A stretch of 64,000 nt of DNA from Chitinasiproducens palmae (GTDB lineage Bacteria > Pseudomonadota > Gammaproteobacteria > Burkholderiales > Burkholderiaceae), in the NCBI RefSeq assembly GCF_900095735.1, contig NZ_FNLO01000002.1, positions 137,626 through 201,625 on the forward strand, in the 5' to 3' direction. Within the stretch, counting starts at the first letter, position 1, and each line of letters begins with the position of its first letter. The notes under the pieces are model-generated. The model was not told the DNA's origin and did no database searches. It saw nothing but the letters and a program-made list of their open reading frames with translations. A program made the position numbers and the translations under genes. Of this stretch, positions 52,431 through 59,748 are shown piece by piece.

Positions 52431-54095
52431 TCACGCGAGATTGAATTCACGGATCGCGTAGTCGCGCAGTTTGTTTTTCTGAACCTTGGAACTGCCTGTC
52501 ATGCCGATGTCGTCGAACGACTGCACCAGGCGCAGGTAACGCGGTACCTTGAAATTGGCGCAGCGCGCCTTGCACCATGCGATCAGCTCTTCGCTGGACG
52601 CCTGCGCGCCCACCCGCAGCACCACGAACGCCGCGGCAACCTCGCCCAGACGCGGATCAGGTACTCCGACGACCTGGGCCAGTTGCACCGCCGGATGGCC
52701 GAACAGCGTCTCCTCCACTTCGGCGGGAGCGACGTTCTCGCCGCCAACCCGGAAGACATCCTTGAGCCGGCCGAGCATGCGCAGCCGGCCTTCGCCATCG
52801 ATCACGCCGAGGTCCCCGGTGCGCAGCCAGCCATCTTCGCTGAATGCCTTCTCGGTTTCCTGCGGCTTGTTGTAGTAACCCTTCATCACGCTCCAGCCGC
52901 GCACCTGGATTTCTCCTGGCGCGTCGGCCGCCTGGACGCGCCCGGTGTCAGGCGACACGGTACGAATCTCGATGCCGGGATGCGGCGCGGCCCAGCCCCC
53001 GACGCGCAATTCGAGCGGGTCGCGCCAATCGTTGAGAACGACGTTCGGCGATGCCTCCGATTGTCCGTAGGCGCCAACCATGTACTTGACGCCCATCACG
53101 TCGTGGATCTTCTGCATGATCTCGGGGCCCGCGGCCGCCCAGCCGCCGCGCAGGTGAATGCGCTCCCGGCTGAAGTCGGGATGGCCCATCAACATCAGGA
53201 AGATGGTGTCGTTGCCGGACGTGAGCGTGCAGCGTTCCTCATCCAGGATCGTCAACACCCTCGCCACGTCGAACGACGGTACGGACAACAGGCAGGCACC
53301 GGACACCAGCGCGACGAGCAACGACATGGTGGTGCCGGCAACGTGGAAGAAGGGCCGAACGCTGAAGTAGCGGTCGTTCGATCGCACGCCGATGCGCTGC
53401 GCGGACGCCGCGGCATTCATCAGCATGTTGCGGTGTCTCAGCAGCACGCCCTTCGGGAACGACGTCGTGCCCGAGGTGTACTGAATCAACAGCGTGTCGT
53501 CAGGCGTCACCGTACCGCTGCGCGCGGCGACTTCGGCGCGCAACCGGGGCGTATCGGGAAGCGATTCGAAGCGCTCGACGCCCGAGGGAAGCGGCCGCGC
53601 ACTGTCGCCGATCAGTATCGCGCGCCGCAGCAGCGGCAGGACCTCGCCCGGCAGCTGGCTGTCGAACGCGGGTTCGACCTCGCGCAGCAGCGCGGTGTAG
53701 TCGATGTTGAGGAAGGTGTCGACGTAGAACAGCACGCGTACGTCGCCTTGCTTCAGGCAGTAGTTCAGCTCGTCGAGTTTGAACCGCGTATTCACCGGCA
53801 CGGTGACCGCGCCGATCGATGCCGCGGCGTAGAACAGCACGACCCAGTCGACGGAATTGCCCATCAGGATGCCGACGTGCTCGCCATGTTGCACACCGGC
53901 GGCGACCATCCGGGCCGCAGCAGCCTGCACACGTTCGGCCAATTCACGATAGCGGATGCGTTCGCCGTCGATGACCAGGGCTTCCGCATCCGGGGTGTCA
54001 ACGGCGCGCGCCGCTAGAATCGCTGGCAGCGTGATGGGCTGGCGCAAGCCGAAGCGTTCCGCGTAGTGTTCGTAGTGCTCATAGTTCTCAGGCAT
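52431..54095 (-). CDS. Acyl-CoA synthetase (AMP-forming)
   Basis: 554 residues. ANL-superfamily ligase forming acyl-AMP then acyl-CoA. The phosphate-binding motif YTSGTTSFPKG is at 206-216; AYGQSEASPN, the GWLRTGDLGVIDGEGRL hinge and GRLKDVFRVGGENVAPAEVE follow. The C-terminal Lys is present in GSSKVQKNKLRDYA. The ATG lies inside the 3' end of the upstream crotonase gene (8-base overlap). With crotonase and CoA-transferase genes it probably starts side-chain degradation of an aromatic or branched acid. Confidence 0.93.
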   Translation of the reverse strand: MPENYEHYEHYAERFGLRQPITLPAILAARAVDTPDAEALVIDGERIRYRELAERVQAAAARMVAAGVQHGEHVGILMGNSVDWVVLFYAAASIGAVTVPVNTRFKLDELNYCLKQGDVRVLFYVDTFLNIDYTALLREVEPAFDSQLPGEVLPLLRRAILIGDSARPLPSGVERFESLPDTPRLRAEVAARSGTVTPDDTLLIQYTSGTTSFPKGVLLRHRNMLMNAAASAQRIGVRSNDRYFSVRPFFHVAGTTMSLLVALVSGACLLSVPSFDVARVLTILDEERCTLTSGNDTIFLMLMGHPDFSRERIHLRGGWAAAGPEIMQKIHDVMGVKYMVGAYGQSEASPNVVLNDWRDPLELRVGGWAAPHPGIEIRTVSPDTGRVQAADAPGEIQVRGWSVMKGYYNKPQETEKAFSEDGWLRTGDLGVIDGEGRLRMLGRLKDVFRVGGENVAPAEVEETLFGHPAVQLAQVVGVPDPRLGEVAAAFVVLRVGAQASSEELIAWCKARCANFKVPRYLRLVQSFDDIGMTGSSKVQKNKLRDYAIREFNLA

Positions 54096-54888
54096 GGTGC
54101 GCCCCCGTCTTCGCGTCGGCGCGCGACTGGGGCCCGTCATCGCGTTGCCCGAATGCCGAGATCGATTGCTTCCAGTCCGCGTTCTGCAGCAGCGTATCGA
54201 TGGCGAGGATCTCGATGGCAAGCGCACCGGCCGGGTCGGTCTCGACGCCGCGATCGATACAGTCGCGTGTCAACTGCATGGCAAGCGGCGGCGCAGCGGC
54301 GATGTCCCTTGCCATTTGGCGCACCACGTCGACAGCGTCTTCAGCCGGCACGATGCGCGATACCAGACCCACGCGCAGCGCCTCATCGGCCGACAGGGCG
54401 CGCCCGGTGTACGCCATATCCTTCGCGAGTCGCTTGCCGACCACGCGTGGCAAGCGCTGCGTTGCGCCTACGGTGCCCCATAGTGCCTCGGGTGTCCGAA
54501 AGCTGGTCTTCTCCGTCGCCACGATGAAATCGCAAGCCATCGCGATCTCGCCACCCGAGCCGACCGCCGGCCCCTCGACCAGGGCGATGCACGGCTTGCC
54601 GATTCTCTCGATTGCGTCGTAGGCGGCGAACGCCTTCAGGCGCCGAGCGCGCACGTCGTCGGCGCTCATGCCCTTGCGCTCCTTCAGGTCGGCGCCGGCA
54701 CAGAACACGGGACCGTGGGCGCGGACGATCACACAGCGGATCGATTCATCATGGCGAAGGCGTTCGGCGGCCGACCGCAATGCGTCGCACATTGCAGCGT
54801 TGAGCGCATTGCGCTGCGCCGGACGGTCGAGGATGATTTCCGCCACGCCTTCCAGGCGTTCGACAACCAGCGTTTGCTCGTCATTCAT
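54088..54888 (-). CDS. Enoyl-CoA hydratase/isomerase family protein
   Basis: 266 residues, crotonase fold. The oxyanion hole is CAGADLKER and GSGGEIAMACD. Both hydratase glutamates appear kept (GGEIAMACD and TPEALWGTVG), with the second loop three residues shorter than usual, so hydration or hydration/lyase chemistry is plausible. It lies 32 bases after the CoA-transferase and is coupled to the synthetase. Confidence 0.92.
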   Translation of the reverse strand: MNDEQTLVVERLEGVAEIILDRPAQRNALNAAMCDALRSAAERLRHDESIRCVIVRAHGPVFCAGADLKERKGMSADDVRARRLKAFAAYDAIERIGKPCIALVEGPAVGSGGEIAMACDFIVATEKTSFRTPEALWGTVGATQRLPRVVGKRLAKDMAYTGRALSADEALRVGLVSRIVPAEDAVDVVRQMARDIAAAPPLAMQLTRDCIDRGVETDPAGALAIEILAIDTLLQNADWKQSISAFGQRDDGPQSRADAKTGAHHA

Positions 54889-54920
54889 CGTGTTTCTCTC
54901 ATCGAATAAGCGCCGACGCG

Positions 54921-56120
54921 TCAGATCGCGCCTTCATGTCGCAGCGCGGCGATGCGCTGTTCGTCGTAGCCAAGGCGTTCGCGCAGAACTTGATCAGTGT
55001 GCTCGCCGAGCAGAGGCGGGCGAGCAACCTCCGGGTTGGCGAAACCGTCGAACTTGAACGGCAAGGGCAGGGCACCGAACGTTCCAACGCTCGGATGATC
55101 GAACTCGCTCACCATGCCGCGCGCCCGGACGTGCGGGTCCGCAAGCACCTCCGCGACGTTGTTGATCGGCCCGGCCGGCACGCCCACCGCATCGCACGCG
55201 TCGCAAAGCGCCTGTCGCGACCAACCGGAGATTGCCTTCGTCAGTGCCGCCATCACACGCTCGCGGTGCTCGACCCGTCCAGCGTTGGTGGACAGCGTCG
55301 GATCCGCGGCGAGGGCCTGAAGCGACAGCAGTTCGCACAGCGGCTGCCAGTGCTGGTCGCTACATGTGATGTGAACGTACGCACCGTCGTTGCATGCGAA
55401 GGTGGCCGAGGGCACGCGCCCAGGGTGCTCCGTGCCGAGCCGGGGCGGCACCTCGCCGAGCGCGAAGTACCGTCCTGCCGCTAGCGTGAGCAGGCTTACC
55501 TGGCCGTCCAGCATCGAAAAATCGATATGGCAGCCTTGGCCCGTCAGCGTGCGCCCGTTGAGCGCCGAGAGCAGGCCGATCGCGATCCACATGCCGGAGG
55601 TCAGGTCGGCAATCGGCAGGCCCGGCTTGACGGGACCGCCGCCGCGTTCTCCGGTCAAACTCATGATGCCGCCCATCGCCTGGAACACGGTGTCGTAGCC
55701 CTTGCGTTTCGCGTAAGGGCCGGTCTGGCCGAAGCCCGTGCATGACACGTAGATCAGCTTCTCGTTCTCGGCGCGCAGCGCTGCGTGATCCAGCCCGTAG
55801 CGCGCCAGCGTTCCAACCGGGAAATTCTCGATCAGCACGTCGGCACGCTGCGTCAGCTCGCGCACGATGCGGCGTCCGGACTCGGTCTTCACGTTGGCCG
55901 TTACCGACTGTTTGCCGCGATTGCAAGCGAAGTAGTATGCGGATTCGTCGCCGACCTGCGGCTCGAAGCTGCGCGTTTCGTCACCCGCGCCGGGCTGCTC
56001 GATCTTGATGACGGTCGCGCCCAGTTCGGCCAGGATCATGTCAGCGAATGGACAGGCGAGAACGCGCGCCAGTTCGACGACGGTGACATTCGCAAGCGGT
56101 TTGGTCGGGGTGGCGCTCAT
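54921..56120 (-). CDS. Class III (CaiB/BaiF) CoA-transferase
   Basis: 399 residues. It moves CoA between carboxylic acids through an aspartyl thioester. The family core is VVELARVLACPFADMILAEL, the segment with DVLIENFPVGTLARYGL, and the catalytic Asp 172 in GLPIADLTSGMW. The ATG overlaps the stop of the upstream crotonase gene (ATGA). Having both a synthetase and a transferase suggests two activation steps or two entry substrates in one pathway. Confidence 0.93.
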   Translation of the reverse strand: MSATPTKPLANVTVVELARVLACPFADMILAELGATVIKIEQPGAGDETRSFEPQVGDESAYYFACNRGKQSVTANVKTESGRRIVRELTQRADVLIENFPVGTLARYGLDHAALRAENEKLIYVSCTGFGQTGPYAKRKGYDTVFQAMGGIMSLTGERGGGPVKPGLPIADLTSGMWIAIGLLSALNGRTLTGQGCHIDFSMLDGQVSLLTLAAGRYFALGEVPPRLGTEHPGRVPSATFACNDGAYVHITCSDQHWQPLCELLSLQALAADPTLSTNAGRVEHRERVMAALTKAISGWSRQALCDACDAVGVPAGPINNVAEVLADPHVRARGMVSEFDHPSVGTFGALPLPFKFDGFANPEVARPPLLGEHTDQVLRERLGYDEQRIAALRHEGAI

Positions 56121-56890
56121 TGGGCCTTCCCGCCTTCCTTGCGGAAGCTGCGCATCATCAGATTGGTATCGAGCGAGGCATCCAGGGCCTGTTGCAGCGG
56201 CAGATCCGCGACGCGATGGAACAGACGCTTGGTGGCGTTCATTGCTGGGCCATCGAAGGTCGCAAGGCGCTCGGCGAAGGCCACGGCGGTCTCCAGCAGT
56301 GCCTCGTCCGGGACGACGCGATTCGCCAGTCCCAGCGCCAGCGCGCGCGCTGCGTCCACCGTCTCGCCCAAGGACACCAGTTCAAATGCCGTCTTGCGCC
56401 CAACTTGCCGAACCAGGTTGGCCATCACGATCGCCGCGACAATGCCGTGCTTCAGCTCCGGATATCCGAGCTTCAGACTCTCCCCGGCCACCAGCATGTC
56501 GCACGCCAGCGCAAGTCCGGCGCCGCCGCCCATTGCATAGCCGTGCGCTGCCCCGATCACAGGCTTCGCGATCTGCGAAAACACACGGTGCAGATTGGTG
56601 GTCAGGTGTGCCCGATCCAACGCCGCCTGCGCGGCCCGGCTGGCATCGTCGGCACCGCCGGCATGGACGAATCCGCCGAATTCCTTGACGTCCGCGCCGG
56701 CACAAAAAGCCTTGCCAGCCCCGGCGAGGACAATGGCCTTGACGGCGGGATCGCGATCGGCGGCCTGCAGCGCGCCGAGCAAAGCCTGCGTGAGGGCGTT
56801 GTCGAGCGCGTTGCGCTTGTCGGGGCGATTCATCGTGAGCACCCGTACTGAGGCCCGATCTTCGACGAGCAGGCTGGCGGTATCAGTCAT
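56117..56890 (-). CDS. Crotonase-family protein lacking one hydratase glutamate
   Basis: 257 residues from ATG 56890 (an ATG at 56902 adds four). Crotonase fold with FCAGADVKEFG and GYAMGGGAGLALACDM. The first hydratase glutamate is replaced (GGGAGLALACD instead of GGxxELAxxCD), while the second (PELKHG) is kept. It may be an isomerase or another crotonase rather than a hydratase. It heads the CoA operon and is divergent from the lyase gene. Confidence 0.9.
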   Translation of the reverse strand: MTDTASLLVEDRASVRVLTMNRPDKRNALDNALTQALLGALQAADRDPAVKAIVLAGAGKAFCAGADVKEFGGFVHAGGADDASRAAQAALDRAHLTTNLHRVFSQIAKPVIGAAHGYAMGGGAGLALACDMLVAGESLKLGYPELKHGIVAAIVMANLVRQVGRKTAFELVSLGETVDAARALALGLANRVVPDEALLETAVAFAERLATFDGPAMNATKRLFHRVADLPLQQALDASLDTNLMMRSFRKEGGKAQ

Positions 56891-56932
56891 GTTTGATGGC
56901 ATCGGAAAGCGATAGTTGAAGAGTAATGCTCA

Positions 56933-56951
56933 TGTTTGATCGAGTCAAACA
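56933..56951. promoter_or_regulatory. Perfect palindrome, candidate operator
   Basis: TGTTTGA-TCGAG-TCAAACA, 7-bp arms around five bases, 43 bases upstream of the crotonase start. Size and symmetry suit a TetR- or MarR-type dimer. Confidence 0.55.
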
Positions 56952-57169
56952 AATATGCGTGACAAAGTTACGTACAAATACAGCGCTATGGTAGGTGTAA
57001 ACCCTTCTCGTGCGTGGCCGTTGAGGTATGGAGCGAACCCCGTATCGCTAGAAAATACAGCGAAAAGCATGGGCGTACGCATGTTCCGGCGGCTATTCCG
57101 AAGTTTTTCCGAACGCGATGCAATCGCTAATGGGTGCGTCTGATAGTTGACTTCGCATCACGGTGATGG

Positions 57170-57195
57170 TTTGATCTGGACGAATGTCAATCAAA
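57170..57195. promoter_or_regulatory. Second TTTGAT inverted repeat upstream of the lyase gene
   Basis: TTTGAT (57170-57175) and ATCAAA (57190-57195), 14 bases apart and 11 bases before the lyase start. It shares the TTTGA half-site with the perfect palindrome at 56933. Confidence 0.4.
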
Positions 57196-57205
57196 TCGTC
57201 GAGTG

Positions 57206-58174
57206 ATGGGCCCCATGCCTGACGTAACGCTATGCGAATGCTTTGCTCGTGACGGACTCCAGCACGAGCCCGACTTCGTTCCCACGCAAGAGAAGGCTGA
57301 CCTGATCGACGCATTCGCGCGCGCCGGCTTCGCTCGGGTCGAAGCCACCTCGTACTCGAATCCGGCGGTCGTGCCGCAGTTCTCCGATGCCTCGGCGCTT
57401 CTGCGCATGCTGCCGCGCGCCGAGAGTGTCTTCTACAAGGCGACCTGCGCGAACCTGCGGGCAGTGGAGCGCGCGCTGGCGGACCTAGACGCGGGAATCG
57501 GCGCCAACGAGATCAGCCTGCTCGTGTCGGCCAGCGATGCGCATTCACAGCGCAACCTCAAGCAAACGCGCGCCGCGCAGTGGCAGCGCGTCGAGGCGAT
57601 GGCGGATGCCGCCAGAGGCCGCTTTCGGCTGATCGGTACGATCTCGGTTGCATTCGGCTGTCCGTTCGAGGGCGCGATCGACGCAGCCAGCGTACTGACG
57701 GATGTCGAGCGGTTTGCCAGCCTGGGCGTCCATCACGTAACGCTGGGCGACACGATCGGGGTCGCGACGCAAGCCAGCACGCAGCGTCTGTTCAGCGCGA
57801 TGCTGAGTGGCTTTCCGGAAGTCGAAGCGATCGCCCATTTTCACGATACGCGCGGCACCGGCATCGTGAACTATCTGGCGGCGCTCGAAGCGGGCGTGCG
57901 CCATTACGACGTGGCGCTCGGCGGCGTCGGCGGGCATCCGGCAAAGGTCAAGTACGGCGGCGGCGTTACCGGCAACGTCTGTACCGAGGACTTCGTCAAT
58001 GTGCTCGAGACCATGGGCGTAGCCACCGGCATCGACCTTGACGCCATGATGCGAGCGTCGGAGGCATGCGAGCGCGCGCTGGGCCGTCAATTGGCGAGCC
58101 GGGTCGCTCGTACCGGGCTCAACCCCATGCTGACAGGCGGCCGCGAACGCACCGCCGCCGGCAGCGCCGCATGA
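57206..58174 (+). CDS. HMG-CoA lyase-like enzyme with altered active-site Cys loop
   Basis: 322 residues; GTG 57203 and ATG 57215 are alternative starts. TIM-barrel HMGL-like lyase: catalytic R15-D16 (RDGLQHE), metal ligands H211 and H213 (AHFHDTRG). The usual GGCP loop that holds the catalytic Cys reads GGHPAKVKYGGG here, with His 244 in place of Cys and extra residues. It therefore probably cleaves a different 3-hydroxyacyl-CoA or works differently from leucine-pathway lyase. It overlaps the thioesterase gene (ATGA). Confidence 0.88.
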   Translation: MGPMPDVTLCECFARDGLQHEPDFVPTQEKADLIDAFARAGFARVEATSYSNPAVVPQFSDASALLRMLPRAESVFYKATCANLRAVERALADLDAGIGANEISLLVSASDAHSQRNLKQTRAAQWQRVEAMADAARGRFRLIGTISVAFGCPFEGAIDAASVLTDVERFASLGVHHVTLGDTIGVATQASTQRLFSAMLSGFPEVEAIAHFHDTRGTGIVNYLAALEAGVRHYDVALGGVGGHPAKVKYGGGVTGNVCTEDFVNVLETMGVATGIDLDAMMRASEACERALGRQLASRVARTGLNPMLTGGRERTAAGSAA

Positions 58175-58647
58175 GCACGGCTGCGACGAGGGAGCCGGTG
58201 ACGCTCGAATCGGCGTTCTGCCTCGATCAGGGCTTCGAGTTGACCGAGTACGACGGCACCAGCGCGACCCTGGTCTGCGAACTGCAGGACCGGCAAAAGA
58301 ATCGGCACGGCAATGCGCATGGCGGCGTGATCGCCGCGTTGCTTGATACCGCAATGGGGCTTGCGACGCGCAGCAGCGGTCGCGTCGAGAATCTGGGCAC
58401 TGTCAGTCTCACCGTCAACTATCTCAAACCTGCGTCGGGCCGCGTCACGGCCCATGCGCAGGTGCGACGGTGTGGCCGTACGCTCGCTTTCTGCGACGCC
58501 GAAGTGCGCAACGCCGCGGACGACATCGTCGCCACCGCGAGCGCGGTCTTCGCCGTCGCACCTCGCGGCAGGTCAGGCACCGAACCGGGCACCGAATCGG
58601 GCACCGAATCGGGCGGCAAGCCGGATATCGAGACCAGCCACGCGTAG
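58171..58647 (+). CDS. PaaI-type hotdog thioesterase
   Basis: 158 residues. Hotdog fold with the PaaI/DUF4442-type signature NRHGNAHGGVIAALLDTAMG near residue 46, then VSLTVNYLKPASGRVTAHAQ. It hydrolyses acyl- or aryl-CoA thioesters, often rescuing CoA from dead-end esters. It is coupled to the lyase gene. The C-terminal tail holds three Gly-Thr-Glu-(Ser/Pro) repeats encoded by a 12-bp tandem repeat (58576-58611). Confidence 0.9.
   Translation: MSTAATREPVTLESAFCLDQGFELTEYDGTSATLVCELQDRQKNRHGNAHGGVIAALLDTAMGLATRSSGRVENLGTVSLTVNYLKPASGRVTAHAQVRRCGRTLAFCDAEVRNAADDIVATASAVFAVAPRGRSGTEPGTESGTESGGKPDIETSHA
58576..58611 (+). repeat. Three 12-bp tandem repeats in the thioesterase tail
   Basis: GGCACCGAACCG followed by two copies of GGCACCGAATCG. 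They extend the protein with GTEPGTESGTES beyond the folded domain. Confidence 0.9.
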
Positions 58648-58685
58648 CGGCAACTCATCGAATACCGACACGGGAGAAGCATCCC

Positions 58686-58859
58686 CTGTACGAGAACGTG
58701 CGGCGCTACATCAACGGAGCGTGGCAAGCGGGTGCCGCGGACTGCACCATCGACGTGGTGAACCCTACAACGGAAGAAGTCATCGGGCAGGTCGCGCGTG
58801 CAGAGCGCGCGCCATTAGCAACGGCGCCGGCCCAACGCACGCTAGTCGAAACCACCTGA
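58686..58859 (+). pseudogene. Aldehyde dehydrogenase N-terminal remnant
   Basis: In-frame product LYENVRRYINGAWQAGAADC continues to VVNPTTEEVIGQVARAE and then diverges to a stop. This is the start of an NAD(P)-dependent aldehyde dehydrogenase (family ~480 residues), cut after about 40 residues. The expected ATG is CTG here. The remainder of the gene is not found downstream, where the marR promoter follows at once. It is probably a deletion relic; a vanillin- or benzaldehyde-type dehydrogenase would fit the neighbourhood, but the family member cannot be told. Confidence 0.75.
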
Positions 58860-58911
58860 CGTCCGAAGCCCCTGAAGGCGTAGCGGCTTCTGTTAAAATG
58901 CTTGATGTTGT

Positions 58912-58935
58912 CATGCAAATGGGTTGCGTTGCATG
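58912..58935. promoter_or_regulatory. Palindromic operator of the marR gene
   Basis: CATGCAA-N10-TTGCATG, a perfect 7-bp inverted repeat. It lies 24 bases before the GTG start and just after a TAAAAT element (58894-58899) that could be the -10 box. The location implies autorepression by the MarR protein. Confidence 0.7.
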
Positions 58936-58958
58936 CCCTTTGTCCGCCGGAGGTGAAT

Positions 58959-59567
58959 GTGGGAGCGATTGGCCACAATAGAAAAGCGCAAGCCGCGCGG
59001 GCGGCCTCCTTGGAGGCGCATGAAATGACTGCGGTAGGCGATCTGCGCGATCTGGTTTCGTTCCAGTTGCGGCAGCTGACCAACATCTACACGAAAGGAT
59101 CGTCGAGCGAGTACGAGCGAAGCTTTGGCCTGACCATGAACGAATGGCGCTGCATTGCGTTGTTGCACGGCAGGCACGGCATGTCGATGAACCGGCTCGC
59201 CGAGCATGCTCAGTTTGACAGGGGACTCGCCAGCCGCACCGTGCGCGGTCTTGAAGAACGAGGCTTGCTTGCGAGAGGCGCCGATGCCACCGATGGCCGC
59301 GGCGTCGTGATCACGCTGACGGAGGCGGGCCGTGCGTTGGTGTCGAAGGTATTCCCGATCGCGGAGGAACGCAACGCGCGTTTGCTGTCCTGCTTGACGC
59401 GCGCCGAGCGCGAACTGTTGCCCGGCATCCTTCAGAAGCTGACGCACCAGGCCAGGGTGTTGCTCGATCAGGAGCGTGAAGAGGCAGAAGCGCGAAGTGC
59501 TGCGTTCGACGACCAACAGCCGTCTGATGCCGATACGCTCGGGCAGGTTGCGGTCGCGGCACGGTAG
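58959..59567 (+). CDS. MarR-family transcriptional regulator
   Basis: 202 residues from a GTG with an excellent CCGGAGGTGAAT site. The winged helix is at about 90-155: EWRCIALLHGRHGMSMNRLA, then DRGLASRTVRGLEERGLLAR and DATDGRGVVITLTEAG. The N-terminal ~30 residues are basic and extra; ATG 59025 would give a standard length. MarR proteins of this kind often sense aromatic acids or their CoA esters. A palindromic operator lies upstream. Confidence 0.93.
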   Translation: MGAIGHNRKAQAARAASLEAHEMTAVGDLRDLVSFQLRQLTNIYTKGSSSEYERSFGLTMNEWRCIALLHGRHGMSMNRLAEHAQFDRGLASRTVRGLEERGLLARGADATDGRGVVITLTEAGRALVSKVFPIAEERNARLLSCLTRAERELLPGILQKLTHQARVLLDQEREEAEARSAAFDDQQPSDADTLGQVAVAAR

Positions 59568-59620
59568 GCGCGAAGCCGCCAGGGGCAGCGCGAATGATAA
59601 CGGGTGACCTCCGTGGCGGA

Positions 59621-59660
59621 GCGTGACAGAGCGTCATAGAGCGCGATGGAGCGCGATGGA
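59621..59660. repeat. Four 10-bp imperfect tandem repeats
   Basis: Units GCGTGACAGA, GCGTCATAGA and twice GCGCGATGGA, followed by a degenerate fifth. They lie between marR and the ATPase gene and appear non-coding. Confidence 0.75.
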
Positions 59661-59706
59661 GCGAACGCGCCGCGTTGCCTTCGAGGCGAGCGCGCCGGTA
59701 TCATCG

Positions 59707-59727
59707 AGTCTCAACCGATTTGAGACT
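59707..59727. promoter_or_regulatory. Perfect palindrome upstream of the ATPase gene
   Basis: AGTCTCAA-CCGAT-TTGAGACT, 8-bp arms around five bases, 21 bases before the start codon. It could be an operator or a leader hairpin. Just after it the decamer GATGAAACTC is repeated (59738-59757), the second copy containing the start codon. Confidence 0.55.
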
Positions 59728-59748
59728 TCTCACATTCGATGAAACTCG

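Larger units (their letters stand above)
56891..57205. other. Divergent control region of the CoA operon
   Basis: 315 bases, AT-richer than the genes, with two TTTGA-based inverted repeats (listed separately) and no gene. The decamer CATGTTTGAT occurs twice, at 56888-56897 (covering the crotonase start) and 56931-56940. Confidence 0.7.
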
